Origin: JAVZLH01 sp038883475
GTDB lineage: Archaea; Thermoproteota; Bathyarchaeia; Bathyarchaeales; Bathycorpusculaceae
Assembly (NCBI GenBank): GCA_038883475.1
Contig: JAVZMA010000001.1
Span: 85,201-149,200 of the forward strand
Length of the DNA stretch: 64,000 nt
Reading direction: 5' to 3'
The position numbers and the translations under genes are program-made. Shown in pieces: positions 39,692 to 49,314 of this stretch. Under the pieces are notes generated by a model. That model saw only the letters and a list, made by a program, of their open reading frames with translations, was not told the DNA's origin and searched no databases. How positions within the stretch are numbered: position 1 is the stretch's first letter; each line of letters opens with the position of its first letter.

Positions 39692-39898
39692 AAGCTCCAT
39701 TCTAAATCAAAAATTCAATCCATTACGGAAGTAAAAGAAATTTAGCCACCGCTAGAATAAATATGCTGGAAAATCTAGAGGGGGTCTACCCGTATTGGTT
39801 TGCCTTTGGCTCAAAATTACAGTGAAAAATCATCCAATTTAGGGTTTGGAATAAAAATTTTTATCTTCTCTTAAATCTTATGCCTACATGTGTGCAGT

Positions 39899-40741
39899 AT
39901 GCTAAAATGGAAAAAAATCGATAAGGATTTTATAGCTGTGGATGTTGGCGAAGAATACGATGGAAAACCCCTATACTGGACAACATTCTACTACTACAAG
40001 GGACTCATTATCGATACTGGTTGCCCCCACACAGCCGAGGAAGCCGCAAAATTCATTGTAGACATGAAGTTCAACGTCAACGCTGTCCTCTTAACTCATT
40101 ACCACGAGGATCATAGCGGTGGCGCTTATCTGTTCCAAGAGAAACTTAATGTCGATGTGTTTGCACCTAAAAAATCCCTAGAAATTCTTGCAAATCCTCC
40201 AGAAATTCCAGCGTACAGGCAGATTGTTTGGGGTCAGCCAAAACCAGTTAGGGCTACTCCGCTTGAAAATACTGTGGAACTTGGAGGTTTGACTGTTAAG
40301 ACTTTTGAAACGCCAGGTCACAGTTTTGACCATGTCTCTTTCTTAATTGGGCGCTACTTGTTCCTCGGCGATTTAGTGGCAAATCCAACTCCAATAATTA
40401 TAATGAGGGAGGAAGACTCTATAGACGTGATAAACTCACTTAAGAAAGTTGTAGAATTGGACTTTGAAAGGGCTTACGGTGGTCATGGAGTCTGGGAAAA
40501 AGGAGACATAAAAACCACTTTAAACAACATGCTAAAGTTAAAAGAAAATGTTGAAGCATTTTGGCGTGAGGGACTAAATGCGGAGCAAATAGTTGAGAAA
40601 ATTTTCCCTAACGCACCGAAAAAAGTTCTTCAAATGGAAGAAGCAAGCGAAGGAGAATGGTCTAGAAAAAACCTTGTTGAATCCCTTCTTGGAATGAGGC
40701 ATAAAACCGCCAGCCAATGCCCAAAGAACTGTACAAGATAA
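39899..40741 (+). CDS. MBL-fold metallo-hydrolase
   Basis: The metallo-beta-lactamase fold is shown by LLTHYHEDHSGG (metal ligands HxHxDH), by FETPGHSFDHVSF, by LFLGDLVANP and by YGGHGVW. Two metal sites are complete. The C-terminal 70 residues are a helical tail found in glyoxalase II-like and related hydrolases. The natural substrate is unknown. The ATG at 39899 is preferred over the GTG at 39890. It stands alone before the acyl-CoA dehydrogenase island. Confidence 0.85.
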   Translation: MLKWKKIDKDFIAVDVGEEYDGKPLYWTTFYYYKGLIIDTGCPHTAEEAAKFIVDMKFNVNAVLLTHYHEDHSGGAYLFQEKLNVDVFAPKKSLEILANPPEIPAYRQIVWGQPKPVRATPLENTVELGGLTVKTFETPGHSFDHVSFLIGRYLFLGDLVANPTPIIIMREEDSIDVINSLKKVVELDFERAYGGHGVWEKGDIKTTLNNMLKLKENVEAFWREGLNAEQIVEKIFPNAPKKVLQMEEASEGEWSRKNLVESLLGMRHKTASQCPKNCTR

Positions 40742-40840
40742 ACTGCAATGCTCGCTTTTGTCTTATTTCGTGTAAAGTTATTTAAAGAATCGCCAAAGAT
40801 ACTTTCCCACAAAGCAATAGTGTAAAGGGTGAAAATATAG

Positions 40841-42085
40841 ATGATTGAAAACGATTTTCTAAGCACAGAAGAAGAAGCCAAACTTAGAGGAGAAGTAAAG
40901 GATTTCGTGAAAAGCGTTGACCCAGAACTCCTAAGAAAAATGGATAGAAACGAGGTGGACTATCCCTTCGAGTTTCTACATCAAGCAGCGGAAAGGAAAC
41001 TCCTTGGACTACGCTTCCCAAAGGAATATGGCGGAAGAGGAATGACATGGACTGCGGAAATGATAGCTTTAGAGGAAATCGGCGTTTTAGGGATGGGACT
41101 TGGATGCAGCTACGCCATGGTCAGCATAGTGGGCGAAGCACTAAACCGATTTGGCACCAAATGGCAAAAAGAAAAATTCCTAAAACCAATAATCAAAGGA
41201 GAAAAACTCTCCGCAGAAGGCTTAACAGAACCCAGAGGTGGAAGCGACTTTTTTGGAACAACAACAAAAGCCGAAAGAAAAGGAAATAAATGGATAATAA
41301 ACGGAGAAAAAAGGTTCATCGCTGGAGGCAAAGCCGCAGATTTCTACGCAATATATGCTAGGACAGACCCTAAAGCGCCTGGACATAAGGCCTTAACCAT
41401 GTTTTTAGTTGAAAGGGAGATGGGCGTGAAAATTGAAGAAGTTTACAATCTCTTGGGATTTAGAGGCATGGGAACTGCGAGAATAGTTTTCGAAAACATT
41501 GAAGTGCCAGATGAATATAGGGTTGGTGAATTAAACGGCGGAGCGGCAATTTTTAACAGGATGATGGTTCCAGAAAGGTTAACCTCTGCAGCAGGAGCTA
41601 TAGGAACGGCGAGAGCAGCCCTAGAAACAGCCATCAAATACTCAACTAGAAGGAAGGCGTTTGGAATGCCCCTACGCAATTTTCAAGCAATAAACTTCAA
41701 AATAGCAGAAAGCGTTGCAAAACTTGACGCAGCAAGAGCCCTTGTTTACACAGCAGCTAAAGCCGCAGACGCCTCAGATAGAGGCTTACCAGTAGACCCT
41801 AGACGCCTCGTTAGCGAAGCAAAATATTTCGCAACAGATGTAAGCTGGGAAGTTGTTAATGTTGCAATGCAAATCTTGGGCGGAATAGGCTATACACAAG
41901 TTTATCCCATCGAAAGGCTTTTGAGAGACATTAGGCTGGCGCCAATCTGGACTGGAAGCAACGAAATAATGAAGCTGCTTGTTCAGCACGAAATTTACAA
42001 AATGATGGGCGTTCCGTCACGAGACAGAGATGTAGAAATGGACGCTATGGAATGGCACAAAGAAGTTGAAAAAGTCTACGAATAA
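40841..42085 (+). CDS. Acyl-CoA dehydrogenase with relocated catalytic glutamate
   Basis: The enzyme oxidises an acyl-CoA to an enoyl-CoA with FAD. The family features are EGLTEPRGGSDFFGTTTKAE and STRRKAFGMPLRNFQAINF. At the usual base position (YEGT) it reads WTGSNE, so the common glutamate is missing. A glutamate at 245 in VPERLTSAAGAIG instead matches the base of isovaleryl-CoA and long-chain dehydrogenases. The 414 residues are complete. It heads a run that continues with a fused CoA-transferase, with only a few bases between them. Confidence 0.92.
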   Translation: MIENDFLSTEEEAKLRGEVKDFVKSVDPELLRKMDRNEVDYPFEFLHQAAERKLLGLRFPKEYGGRGMTWTAEMIALEEIGVLGMGLGCSYAMVSIVGEALNRFGTKWQKEKFLKPIIKGEKLSAEGLTEPRGGSDFFGTTTKAERKGNKWIINGEKRFIAGGKAADFYAIYARTDPKAPGHKALTMFLVEREMGVKIEEVYNLLGFRGMGTARIVFENIEVPDEYRVGELNGGAAIFNRMMVPERLTSAAGAIGTARAALETAIKYSTRRKAFGMPLRNFQAINFKIAESVAKLDAARALVYTAAKAADASDRGLPVDPRRLVSEAKYFATDVSWEVVNVAMQILGGIGYTQVYPIERLLRDIRLAPIWTGSNEIMKLLVQHEIYKMMGVPSRDRDVEMDAMEWHKEVEKVYE

Positions 42086-42133
42086 TCTTTGACACTATTA
42101 AACCTCGAGAGCTTACCAGATGAGGAAGGCAGC

Positions 42134-43888
42134 ATGGCATTTAAGGAAACGGATATCAACAGACTTTTTGGAAAATACTTTAAACCAGAGCTGTTGCACG
42201 GCGAAAACAAAGTTAAGCGCTTAGACGAGGCGATTCGGGAGCACATCAAACCTGGAATGCACATATATTCGGCATATCTTCCCTTCGCATTAACCTATGA
42301 AATCGTTCGACAATTTCATACGCGAAAAAACAATTTCACAGTAAGCTGCCTTGGCGGCGTTGACAACATCATAATCATGGCCGCAGCTGGAATGGTTAAA
42401 CACATTATAGCCAGCTACGTCGGTCTCACTCTTCCAAGCCCTGTTTTGTCGGGAGCCCTGCAAAACGCAGTAAGTAAAGGAATGGTTATAGAAAATTGGT
42501 CCCTCTTCACAATCGTTCAGCGTCTGCAAGCCGCAGCCCTCAACCTACCGTTTATGCCTACCCGCTCCCTAAAAGGTTCATCGATGGCTGAAGAGAACGA
42601 GGAGAGAGGGCTGTACAAAAAATTAGTGGATCCATTCAGCGGGGAAACTGTTGGTGTGGTGAAACCCTTGAAGCCCGACATCACCATAATGCATGCCTAT
42701 TGCGCTGATTCTGCTGGAAATGCCATTCCTGTTCTTCCATTCACTGAAGAAGCCTATGGGGCATTCGCCAGCAAAGATGGAGTGATACTTAGTGTTGAAA
42801 AAGTTGTAAGCACCGAGTATTTGCGGAAAAACGCTTTTAATGTGAAGGTTCCAGCAAGTATTGTAAAATGTGTTGTAGAAGCCCCTTTTGGCATGCACCC
42901 TTATGGTTGTCGTGGGCATGACGGCTACGGTTACGGAGAAGATGTTGAATTTGCCAAAGAATTGCAGGCAGCCTTCAGGGAAAGCGAAACAGCCAAAGAC
43001 TGGATTAAGAAGTGGGTGCTTGATGTGGAGTCCCATGAAGATTATCTTCGTCGATTAACCCCTGAGCGCCTTCACATACTCAGAGGCAGCGTTTCTTGTA
43101 ATGGTTTGAATTTTGATATGTTAAGAGTTGCCGAAAAATTATCGAGCGCACCCGCGGATAGAACAGAAAAGGCTGTTGTCTTTGCAGCGCGTGAAGTTAT
43201 TGAATCTGTTAGAAGGCAAAAGTGCAACACGGTTCTTGCAGGCATAGGAATTTCTCATCTCGCAGCTTGGATGGCAACATACATGCTCCGCTCCAATAAA
43301 GTGGACGTTCACCTTATTGTGGAACTTGGACTTTTTGGATATCTTCCTCCGCCAACAAAACCTTTCCTAGTCTCTGTTAAAGGTTTGGATTCATGCCTAA
43401 TGATAACAGACACGGTGAACATTCTGGGGCTTGTTGCAAACAAAACACAGGTGCTTGCATGCATATCCGCTGCTCAAATAGACAAGCATGGCAATATTAA
43501 CTCCACAAAAATTGGCGACTTCTTCCTCTTCGGCAGTGGAGGAGCAAACGACATCTCAACGACCGCAAAAGAGGTTATAGTTACGCTTCTCCACGACAAA
43601 AGGAGACTTGTGGAAGAAGTCCCGTACATAACTTGTATAGGTCAAAACGTGAAAAAAGTTGTCACGGACCGCGCGGTCTTAGAAAAAGACGGTGATGAGT
43701 TAATTTTGAAGAAGATTTATGTGAAGACTGGAGAAAGTGAGGCAGATGCAATCTCAAACATCACACAGAATATGGGATGGAAACCGAAGATTTCCAGCGA
43801 TCTACTGCGGTTAGATGAACCGAAACGAGAAGAAATTTTGATGCTTCGCTGCTTTGACCCAGATAGGCACCTTCTTGGAAAACTTTAG
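42134..43888 (+). CDS. Fused alpha/beta CoA-transferase (glutaconate CoA-transferase-like)
   Basis: The protein joins both subunits of a family I CoA-transferase in one chain. The alpha-like half (about residues 1-300) has HIKPGMHIYSAYLPFALTYE and TVSCLGGVDNIIIM. The beta-like half has FAAREVIESVRRQKCNTVLA and the candidate catalytic glutamate in IVELGLFGYLPPP. Substrate acids are unknown; dicarboxylates or short branched acids are possible. The ATG at 42134 follows GAGGAAGG; a TTG at 42089 would add 15 residues. It immediately follows an acyl-CoA dehydrogenase gene, so it probably activates or releases the same acid. Confidence 0.85.
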   Translation: MAFKETDINRLFGKYFKPELLHGENKVKRLDEAIREHIKPGMHIYSAYLPFALTYEIVRQFHTRKNNFTVSCLGGVDNIIIMAAAGMVKHIIASYVGLTLPSPVLSGALQNAVSKGMVIENWSLFTIVQRLQAAALNLPFMPTRSLKGSSMAEENEERGLYKKLVDPFSGETVGVVKPLKPDITIMHAYCADSAGNAIPVLPFTEEAYGAFASKDGVILSVEKVVSTEYLRKNAFNVKVPASIVKCVVEAPFGMHPYGCRGHDGYGYGEDVEFAKELQAAFRESETAKDWIKKWVLDVESHEDYLRRLTPERLHILRGSVSCNGLNFDMLRVAEKLSSAPADRTEKAVVFAAREVIESVRRQKCNTVLAGIGISHLAAWMATYMLRSNKVDVHLIVELGLFGYLPPPTKPFLVSVKGLDSCLMITDTVNILGLVANKTQVLACISAAQIDKHGNINSTKIGDFFLFGSGGANDISTTAKEVIVTLLHDKRRLVEEVPYITCIGQNVKKVVTDRAVLEKDGDELILKKIYVKTGESEADAISNITQNMGWKPKISSDLLRLDEPKREEILMLRCFDPDRHLLGKL

Positions 43889-44045
43889 GGAAGCGCCAAT
43901 CATTCTTTTCCACCAAAACCATGTAATGCACCACTGAAATTTGTTTTACAGATATTTATCGTTGTAAAACAGCAAGTTCTTCGCGAAACGTATTAAAACC
44001 CAAGTCTCCGCTAAGTAGTTTCAAAGTATGGCTTAAGTGATCAAA

Positions 44046-45470
44046 ATGACAAAAGAAGCGAAAAAACTTGATGAACTAAAGTGTTTTTTTGAACCGGAAA
44101 GCGTAGCGGTTGTTGGAGCTTCACGCAACCCACTTAAATTTGGCAATTCCGTGTTGAAAAACCTTCTAGACCTAGAATTTAAGGGAAGAATTTACCCAGT
44201 TAATCCAAACGCTGATGAAGTTTTGGGCTTGAAAGCCTATCCGCGGGTTAACGCCATAGATGATAATGTGGACATGGCGATAATAATTGTTCCAGCACCA
44301 ACAGTACCCAGCGTAATGAGGGACTGCGCAGAAAAAGGCGTCAAAGGAGTTGTCATTTGCTCTTCCGGTTTTCGTGAAGCAGGAGAGGCTGGAAAGAAAC
44401 TTGAAGATGAAGTTGTGGCAATTGCGAAAAAGGCTGGAATCCGCGTAGTAGGTCCAAACACGACGGGCATATTAAACACTTCGAATAATTTTACAACTTC
44501 TTTTGCGCCTCTTCCAAGGTTTAAGAAGGGAAACGTGGCTTTCATAGCTCAAACTGGACTTTTTGCGGCGGCTGCTTTCTGGTGGATAATGTCTAAGCAA
44601 CCTTTTGGAATAAGCAAAATAGTGGGGCTTGGAAACAAATGTGACGTTGATGACGCTGAAGTGTTGGAATACCTAGCGGAAGACGAAGACACCGAGGTCA
44701 TTGCGATTTACATGGAAGGCGTGAAGGACGGCAGAAGACTCTTCAAAACGTTTAAAGAAGTCGCCAAAACCAAACCAATAATAGTGCTAAAATCTGGCAG
44801 AAGCCCAGCTGGCATGAAAGCTTCACTGTCACATACTGGTTCTCTAGCTGTAAAAGATGAAATATTTGATGCCATGTGCAAACAAGCTGGCGTCATACGC
44901 GTTGGCGGCGACCTTGATGAACTGTTAGACGTAACCAAAGCCTTTGCTTTACAGCCACTGCCAAAAGGAAAACGAGTAGCCATAGTCACGGTCACCGGAG
45001 GCGGAGGAGTAATGGCCGCTGACGAGTGTGCCAGACAAGGTTTAGAACTTGCCCCATTGTCTAATGAAACCCTAAATAAAATCAGAAGCAAGATGCCATC
45101 ATGGGCTACAGTTAGCAACCCAGCTGACATTGAACCACTATTTGAAACTGTTGGACCTGAGGAAAGCATAAGAATAGCTGTTGAAGCAGCGTTGGAGGAT
45201 AAAAATGTCGACAGCGTGGTCATCTTATTTGTGGCTGTTCCAAGGCTTATCCCATTTTTCAATGTGAAAAATGCTGCAAAATATTTTAAAGAGAAGAACA
45301 GCGAAAAGAAACCAATATTGACGTATCTCTTGGGGTTCAAAGAAATGGTTGATTCTTGGACAACCCAGCTTGAGGAGGAGAAAGTTCCCGTATATTCTTC
45401 AATTGAAAGATGCATCGAAGCCCTAGGACACTTGTGGAGATACAAGTCGTATCAAATGCGGAATACATAG
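44046..45470 (+). CDS. ADP-forming acyl-CoA synthetase, alpha-type subunit
   Basis: The protein has the CoA-binding N-terminal domain (SVAVVGASRNPLKFGNSVL) and the succinyl-CoA-ligase-like domain with the phospho-histidine motif SLSHTGSLAV. It converts an acyl-CoA plus ADP and phosphate to acid plus ATP when paired with a beta (ATP-grasp) subunit. No beta subunit is adjacent, and none is in the window. The 474-residue length fits an alpha subunit. The ATG at 44046 is preferred over the GTG at 44037. A second paralogue is at 51504-52916. Confidence 0.88.
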   Translation: MTKEAKKLDELKCFFEPESVAVVGASRNPLKFGNSVLKNLLDLEFKGRIYPVNPNADEVLGLKAYPRVNAIDDNVDMAIIIVPAPTVPSVMRDCAEKGVKGVVICSSGFREAGEAGKKLEDEVVAIAKKAGIRVVGPNTTGILNTSNNFTTSFAPLPRFKKGNVAFIAQTGLFAAAAFWWIMSKQPFGISKIVGLGNKCDVDDAEVLEYLAEDEDTEVIAIYMEGVKDGRRLFKTFKEVAKTKPIIVLKSGRSPAGMKASLSHTGSLAVKDEIFDAMCKQAGVIRVGGDLDELLDVTKAFALQPLPKGKRVAIVTVTGGGGVMAADECARQGLELAPLSNETLNKIRSKMPSWATVSNPADIEPLFETVGPEESIRIAVEAALEDKNVDSVVILFVAVPRLIPFFNVKNAAKYFKEKNSEKKPILTYLLGFKEMVDSWTTQLEEEKVPVYSSIERCIEALGHLWRYKSYQMRNT

Positions 45471-45472
45471 CC

Positions 45473-46173
45473 TCAAATATCACCGACCTCTTTAATAAAC
45501 TGATCCAATATTTTGTTAAACTCTTTTGGTTTTTCCAGCATCACCATATGGCCAGCATCGATCACTATTTCAAGTTTTGAACGTTGAATATTTGCTCTCA
45601 AATATTCTGAATACTTAACAGGGGTTAACTTGTCATCTTCACCACAAATTATTAGAGTAGGCATCTTTATTCCGCTAATCCTTCCTGTAACATCAAACTT
45701 GTCGCATGCTTCAAAATCCCCATAAAGCACTTCAAGCGTTGTTTTACGCATCTCCTCTGTCACTTTAGTTTTAATCTCCATCGGTGTTTTATCGGAGAAG
45801 GCGAACTTTTCTATTAGTTCCATCACATAATCATAACCTTTTTCGATGGCTTCAAATATCATGGGTGATACTCTGAGTTTTGCTCCGGTGCCCACTAAAA
45901 CAAGTGCTTTTAGGTATTCTGGGTAAGTTAAAGCAAACTCTTGAGCTATTGCACCACCCATGGAGTGCCCCCAATCATAACGATGTTTTTGAAATCCTTT
46001 TCATCGCAAAATCTCTTTACATCTTCAACATACTCTTTAATGGTTCTTTTTCCTTCCCCAAAACCGTGGCCTGGCAAGTCGACGGCGATTGCATTTTTAA
46101 AATGTTTAGTTTGATATTCCCAAATTTTATGGTTTCCTCCGGCTCCATGAATAAAAACCAAGTTTAAGTTCAT
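45473..46173 (-). pseudogene. Alpha/beta hydrolase split by a frameshift
   Basis: Two adjoining frames together make one alpha/beta hydrolase of about 230 residues. The upstream piece (46173 down to about 45946) has VFIHGAGGNHKIWEYQ and VDLPGHGFGEGKR. The downstream piece (to 45473) has MGGAIAQEFALTYPEYLKAL, the acid in CGEDDKLTP and the histidine in DAGHMVMLEKP. The break is at a run of five C on the plus strand (45968-45972), exactly at the nucleophile elbow. Restoring the frame there gives IGGHSMGG (one base added) or IGHSMGG (two removed). All three catalytic residues survive, so a homopolymer sequencing error is as likely as a true recent pseudogene. Confidence 0.8.
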
Positions 46174-46199
46174 ACTACTATCTAATCCATCAGGAGGTT

Positions 46200-47321
46200 T
46201 TAACAGTCTTTTTCTTTAAAATAGTCTACAACTTTGTCAATGCACGAGTAGGAGCTTTTCACTTTTGATACGTCGCCGAGGAACGTGAAGTTCCAGAAGA
46301 CAGCCGTTTGAGCCCCAGCTTTTCTATACTTGTCTAGCTTGTCAATGACGTCTTCCACGTTTCCCCAGAGGAAGCTTTCTTGAACAACCTCTAATGGAAC
46401 ATTCGCTAAAGCCTTCATAACCTCTTCTTTTGTATAAATTGCTGGAACATAATCGGTAAGCGGATAGAAGTCTTTCCCAAGCGGATGCGTATAACCAAGT
46501 TTTTCATAAACAATTGCAGGGGTCAGTAACGCCCCAGCCTTTATCAGCGGCGCCTCTCGCATTAGCCTCAGACACTCTTCTCGACTCTCGTCTATTATGA
46601 GGTTTAGATACACGCCCTTCTCTATTTCCGCAAAGTTTCTCCCAATTCTACCGCATTCCTCTTTTACAATGTTCAGCCTCTCGCTGTACTCTTCCACGCT
46701 TGAAACTGCCGGAAGCCAACCTTCTGCGTATCTCGCCGTTATTTTGCACATTCTTTCTCCAACACCGCCTATCCATATTGGCGGTCTCTTGTTCAATGGT
46801 GGGAGTTCAAAAACAGCGTTTTTCAGTTTAAAAAATGTTCCATTGTAGTTTATTAGCTCGTCGCGTTTGGCTCCCCAAAGGAGCTTTATCACCTTTATGG
46901 CTTCTTCCATTCTGCTTACAACTTTCTCGTATTTTAAGCCGTAAGGTTCGACATTTTCAAGTTCTCCCGCGCCAATGCCTAGAATAACTCTGCTGTTGGT
47001 CAGGTGCTCAAGTGTCGCATAGCTTTGCGCTAACATGGCTGGATGATGCCTTATAGCCTCTGTAACCGCGCTTCCCATCCGAAGTTTCTGTGTCGCCGAC
47101 GCAGCGACAGCCATTGACAGCGTTGTTTCAAAAAATGTGTGGGGGCTATAGGTTGCAAGTGGACCGACAATTTCAGGTGTCCATATGTTGTGGGGAAACC
47201 ACCCCATTAAATGGTCTGGAAACCATATGGAATCGTAGCCTTTCTCTTCAATTCTCTTAGCTACTCTCGCTATACCATCAATAGGAGGGAAAGTTGGACC
47301 TACCACGCCAATGCGCAACAT
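46200..47321 (-). CDS. LLM-class F420-dependent oxidoreductase
   Basis: This luciferase-like TIM-barrel enzyme resembles F420-dependent methylene-tetrahydromethanopterin reductase and alcohol dehydrogenases. It has EEKGYDSIWFPDHLMGWFP, RVILGIGAGELENVEPYG and PPIWIGGVGERMCKITARYA, the last being a common cofactor-binding signature of the class. The substrate is unknown. Length 373. Given its acyl-CoA neighbours, oxidation of a short-chain alcohol or a reduced intermediate is possible. The cofE gene in the window shows F420 is available. Confidence 0.87.
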   Translation of the reverse strand: MLRIGVVGPTFPPIDGIARVAKRIEEKGYDSIWFPDHLMGWFPHNIWTPEIVGPLATYSPHTFFETTLSMAVAASATQKLRMGSAVTEAIRHHPAMLAQSYATLEHLTNSRVILGIGAGELENVEPYGLKYEKVVSRMEEAIKVIKLLWGAKRDELINYNGTFFKLKNAVFELPPLNKRPPIWIGGVGERMCKITARYAEGWLPAVSSVEEYSERLNIVKEECGRIGRNFAEIEKGVYLNLIIDESREECLRLMREAPLIKAGALLTPAIVYEKLGYTHPLGKDFYPLTDYVPAIYTKEEVMKALANVPLEVVQESFLWGNVEDVIDKLDKYRKAGAQTAVFWNFTFLGDVSKVKSSYSCIDKVVDYFKEKDC

Positions 47322-47488
47322 AACGGTGGTTTATTTAAACTTGATAATTAAAATTTTCGCGGAAGTTGTCCGTTTTTAAATGATGATTGCATAAATTTCG
47401 AATTAAGAGGCTTAAGTCTTTAAAATAAGATAAAATAAAAATTTGGGAATTACGTTCAGACCTTATCCCTAAGCGGTTAACTGCGCGC

Positions 47489-48271
47489 TTATCTTCCCTT
47501 GAATACTGGTTGTCTCTTCTCAAGAAACGCTTTCGACGCTTCCTTTTGGTCTTCTGTGCTGAAGCAAAGCTCAAAGATGTCGATTTCGGATTTTAGACCT
47601 TCAGTTAGAGTTGTTTCCATCGCTTTGTTCACGGCGATTTTTGCAAGCGCCAATATTATCGGGCTTCTCTTTAGAAGCTCTCCAACTAAACTGTTAACTT
47701 CTTCCATTAACTTTTCCTTTGGAACAACTCTGTTAACCAACCCAAGTCTATAGGCTTCTTGAGCCGTTATGGACTTCCCTGTGAAAATCAGTTCCTTAGC
47801 CATCTTCTCACCTATAAGCCGCGGCAACATCTGCGTGCCTCCGCCGCCCGGTATCACTCCAACCCTTATCTCTGGCTGTCCAAATGTAGCGTTTTCAGAA
47901 GCTATTATTATGTCGCACGCCATTGCCAACTCGCAACCGCCGCCCAGGGCATAACCGTTTACGGCAGCTATCACTGGTTTTGGTATGCTTCGAACAATGT
48001 CGTAGGGTCGCAACCTTCCGCTTCGCTTAATATAATCTGAAGGGGCAAGCTTTGGAAACTCGCTTATGTCTGCGCCAGCGCTGAATGCGCGGTCGCCAGC
48101 TCCGGTAAGCACTATGACGCGAACGTTCTCATCGTCTCGGGCATCTTGAAACGCGCGCACAAGTTCTTCCCGCATTTGATCGTTTTGCGCGTTTAAAACT
48201 TCGGGGCGGTTGAGGGTTATCCAGGCTACGTTTTCCTTTTTCTCGTAGATGATTGTTTTAAACTCGCTCAA
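47489..48271 (-). CDS. Enoyl-CoA hydratase (crotonase family)
   Basis: The enzyme hydrates 2-enoyl-CoA, for example crotonyl-CoA, to 3-hydroxyacyl-CoA. The oxyanion-hole region is GDRAFSAGADISEF. The two glutamates needed for hydration are present in LGGGCELAMACD and FGQPEIRVG, so it is a hydratase and not just a relative. Length 260 is normal. The TTG start at 48271 follows AGGAGGAA. The 3-hydroxyacyl-CoA dehydrogenase gene lies 21 bases upstream, and the two act in sequence. Confidence 0.93.
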   Translation of the reverse strand: MSEFKTIIYEKKENVAWITLNRPEVLNAQNDQMREELVRAFQDARDDENVRVIVLTGAGDRAFSAGADISEFPKLAPSDYIKRSGRLRPYDIVRSIPKPVIAAVNGYALGGGCELAMACDIIIASENATFGQPEIRVGVIPGGGGTQMLPRLIGEKMAKELIFTGKSITAQEAYRLGLVNRVVPKEKLMEEVNSLVGELLKRSPIILALAKIAVNKAMETTLTEGLKSEIDIFELCFSTEDQKEASKAFLEKRQPVFKGR

Positions 48272-48292
48272 ACTTATTTCCTCCTCTAAAGT

Positions 48293-49183
48293 TCACTTTG
48301 ACAAAACCTCTTTCCAGAAGGCGTATATTCCCTTCTTTCCCGTTCCGCCAGTGTAGCCAGCCCTCACCATCCACCTAACGAGCGGGTGCAAGCTTCCCTT
48401 TTCTGGTCCCATCTCTCTAATTCTATCCTGCTCTGATGACGCCATGAGACCCCATGAACCAGTCATGTCGCCAAGCTCCAACGGACCCATAGGAAGGTTA
48501 TATCCAAGCTTCAAAGCCTTATCAATATCTTCTGGTGAAGCTACCCGCTCCCACACCATTTCAATGGCTTCCCTCATCATTCCACCATATGCCCTATTAG
48601 CTAAGAAACCGTAGCTAACATCTTTGCAGATAACAGGCTCTTTTCCGAGTTTCTTGGCGAGTTCGCAGACAACATTTGCTGTTTCGTCTGATGTAAATGC
48701 GCCTTTTACAACTTCCACCAACCTCATCACAGCCACCGGATTGAAGAAGTGCATACCCGCAACTTTCTCAGGTCTCTTTGTCGCAGAAGCCATTTCAGTT
48801 ATGCTTAAACCCGATGTGTTTGAAGCCAAAATTGTGTTTGGCGGAGCGTTTTTGTCAAGTTCTTCAAAAATCTTCTTCTTTACTTCTAAGTTTTCAATGG
48901 CAGCCTCTATTACGAAATCGGCGTTTTTAGCTGCTTCAGCGATGCTGGTTGTGCCTTTAATCCGAGAAACGATTTCTTTCATTTCATTCTCTGTCATTTT
49001 GCCTTTGTCGACGAAAAATCGCTTCAAATCAGCTTCTATGGACTTCAATCCGTTATTGACTAGCTCATCGCTTACATCGACAATGGTTACGGAATATTTG
49101 CCCACTCTAGAGAGAAGTTGTGCTATTTGGCTCCCCATCCTTCCAGCGCCTATAACAGCAACATGCCTTATGTTTTCTAACAA
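48293..49183 (-). CDS. 3-hydroxyacyl-CoA dehydrogenase (3-hydroxybutyryl-CoA type)
   Basis: The NAD-dependent enzyme oxidises 3-hydroxyacyl-CoA to 3-oxoacyl-CoA. The nucleotide-binding motif is VAVIGAGRMGSQIAQLLSR, and the catalytic His-Glu pair is in GMHFFNPVAVMRLVEVVKG. The C-terminal domain starts FLANRAYGGMMREA. At about 296 residues it matches the short single-function type. The TTG at 49183 (MLENIRHVAVIG) was chosen for its GAGGTG; the frame opens further to 49267. Confidence 0.93.
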   Translation of the reverse strand: MLENIRHVAVIGAGRMGSQIAQLLSRVGKYSVTIVDVSDELVNNGLKSIEADLKRFFVDKGKMTENEMKEIVSRIKGTTSIAEAAKNADFVIEAAIENLEVKKKIFEELDKNAPPNTILASNTSGLSITEMASATKRPEKVAGMHFFNPVAVMRLVEVVKGAFTSDETANVVCELAKKLGKEPVICKDVSYGFLANRAYGGMMREAIEMVWERVASPEDIDKALKLGYNLPMGPLELGDMTGSWGLMASSEQDRIREMGPEKGSLHPLVRWMVRAGYTGGTGKKGIYAFWKEVLSK

Positions 49184-49314
49184 ATTTGACACCTCTACGT
49201 TTTTGGGTATCAATTGTTTTGAAAATAAAAAAGTTTCTACACTAATTATGCCCTTTTTTCGATGCAACTACAATAAAAGGCGCACTCTAAAAAATGAGGA
49301 AAATTAGGGAGACA

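Noticed and set aside
44708..45445. A 245-residue open frame on the minus strand
   Set aside because: It lies fully antisense to the acyl-CoA synthetase alpha gene, has a low-complexity Ser-rich composition and no family features.
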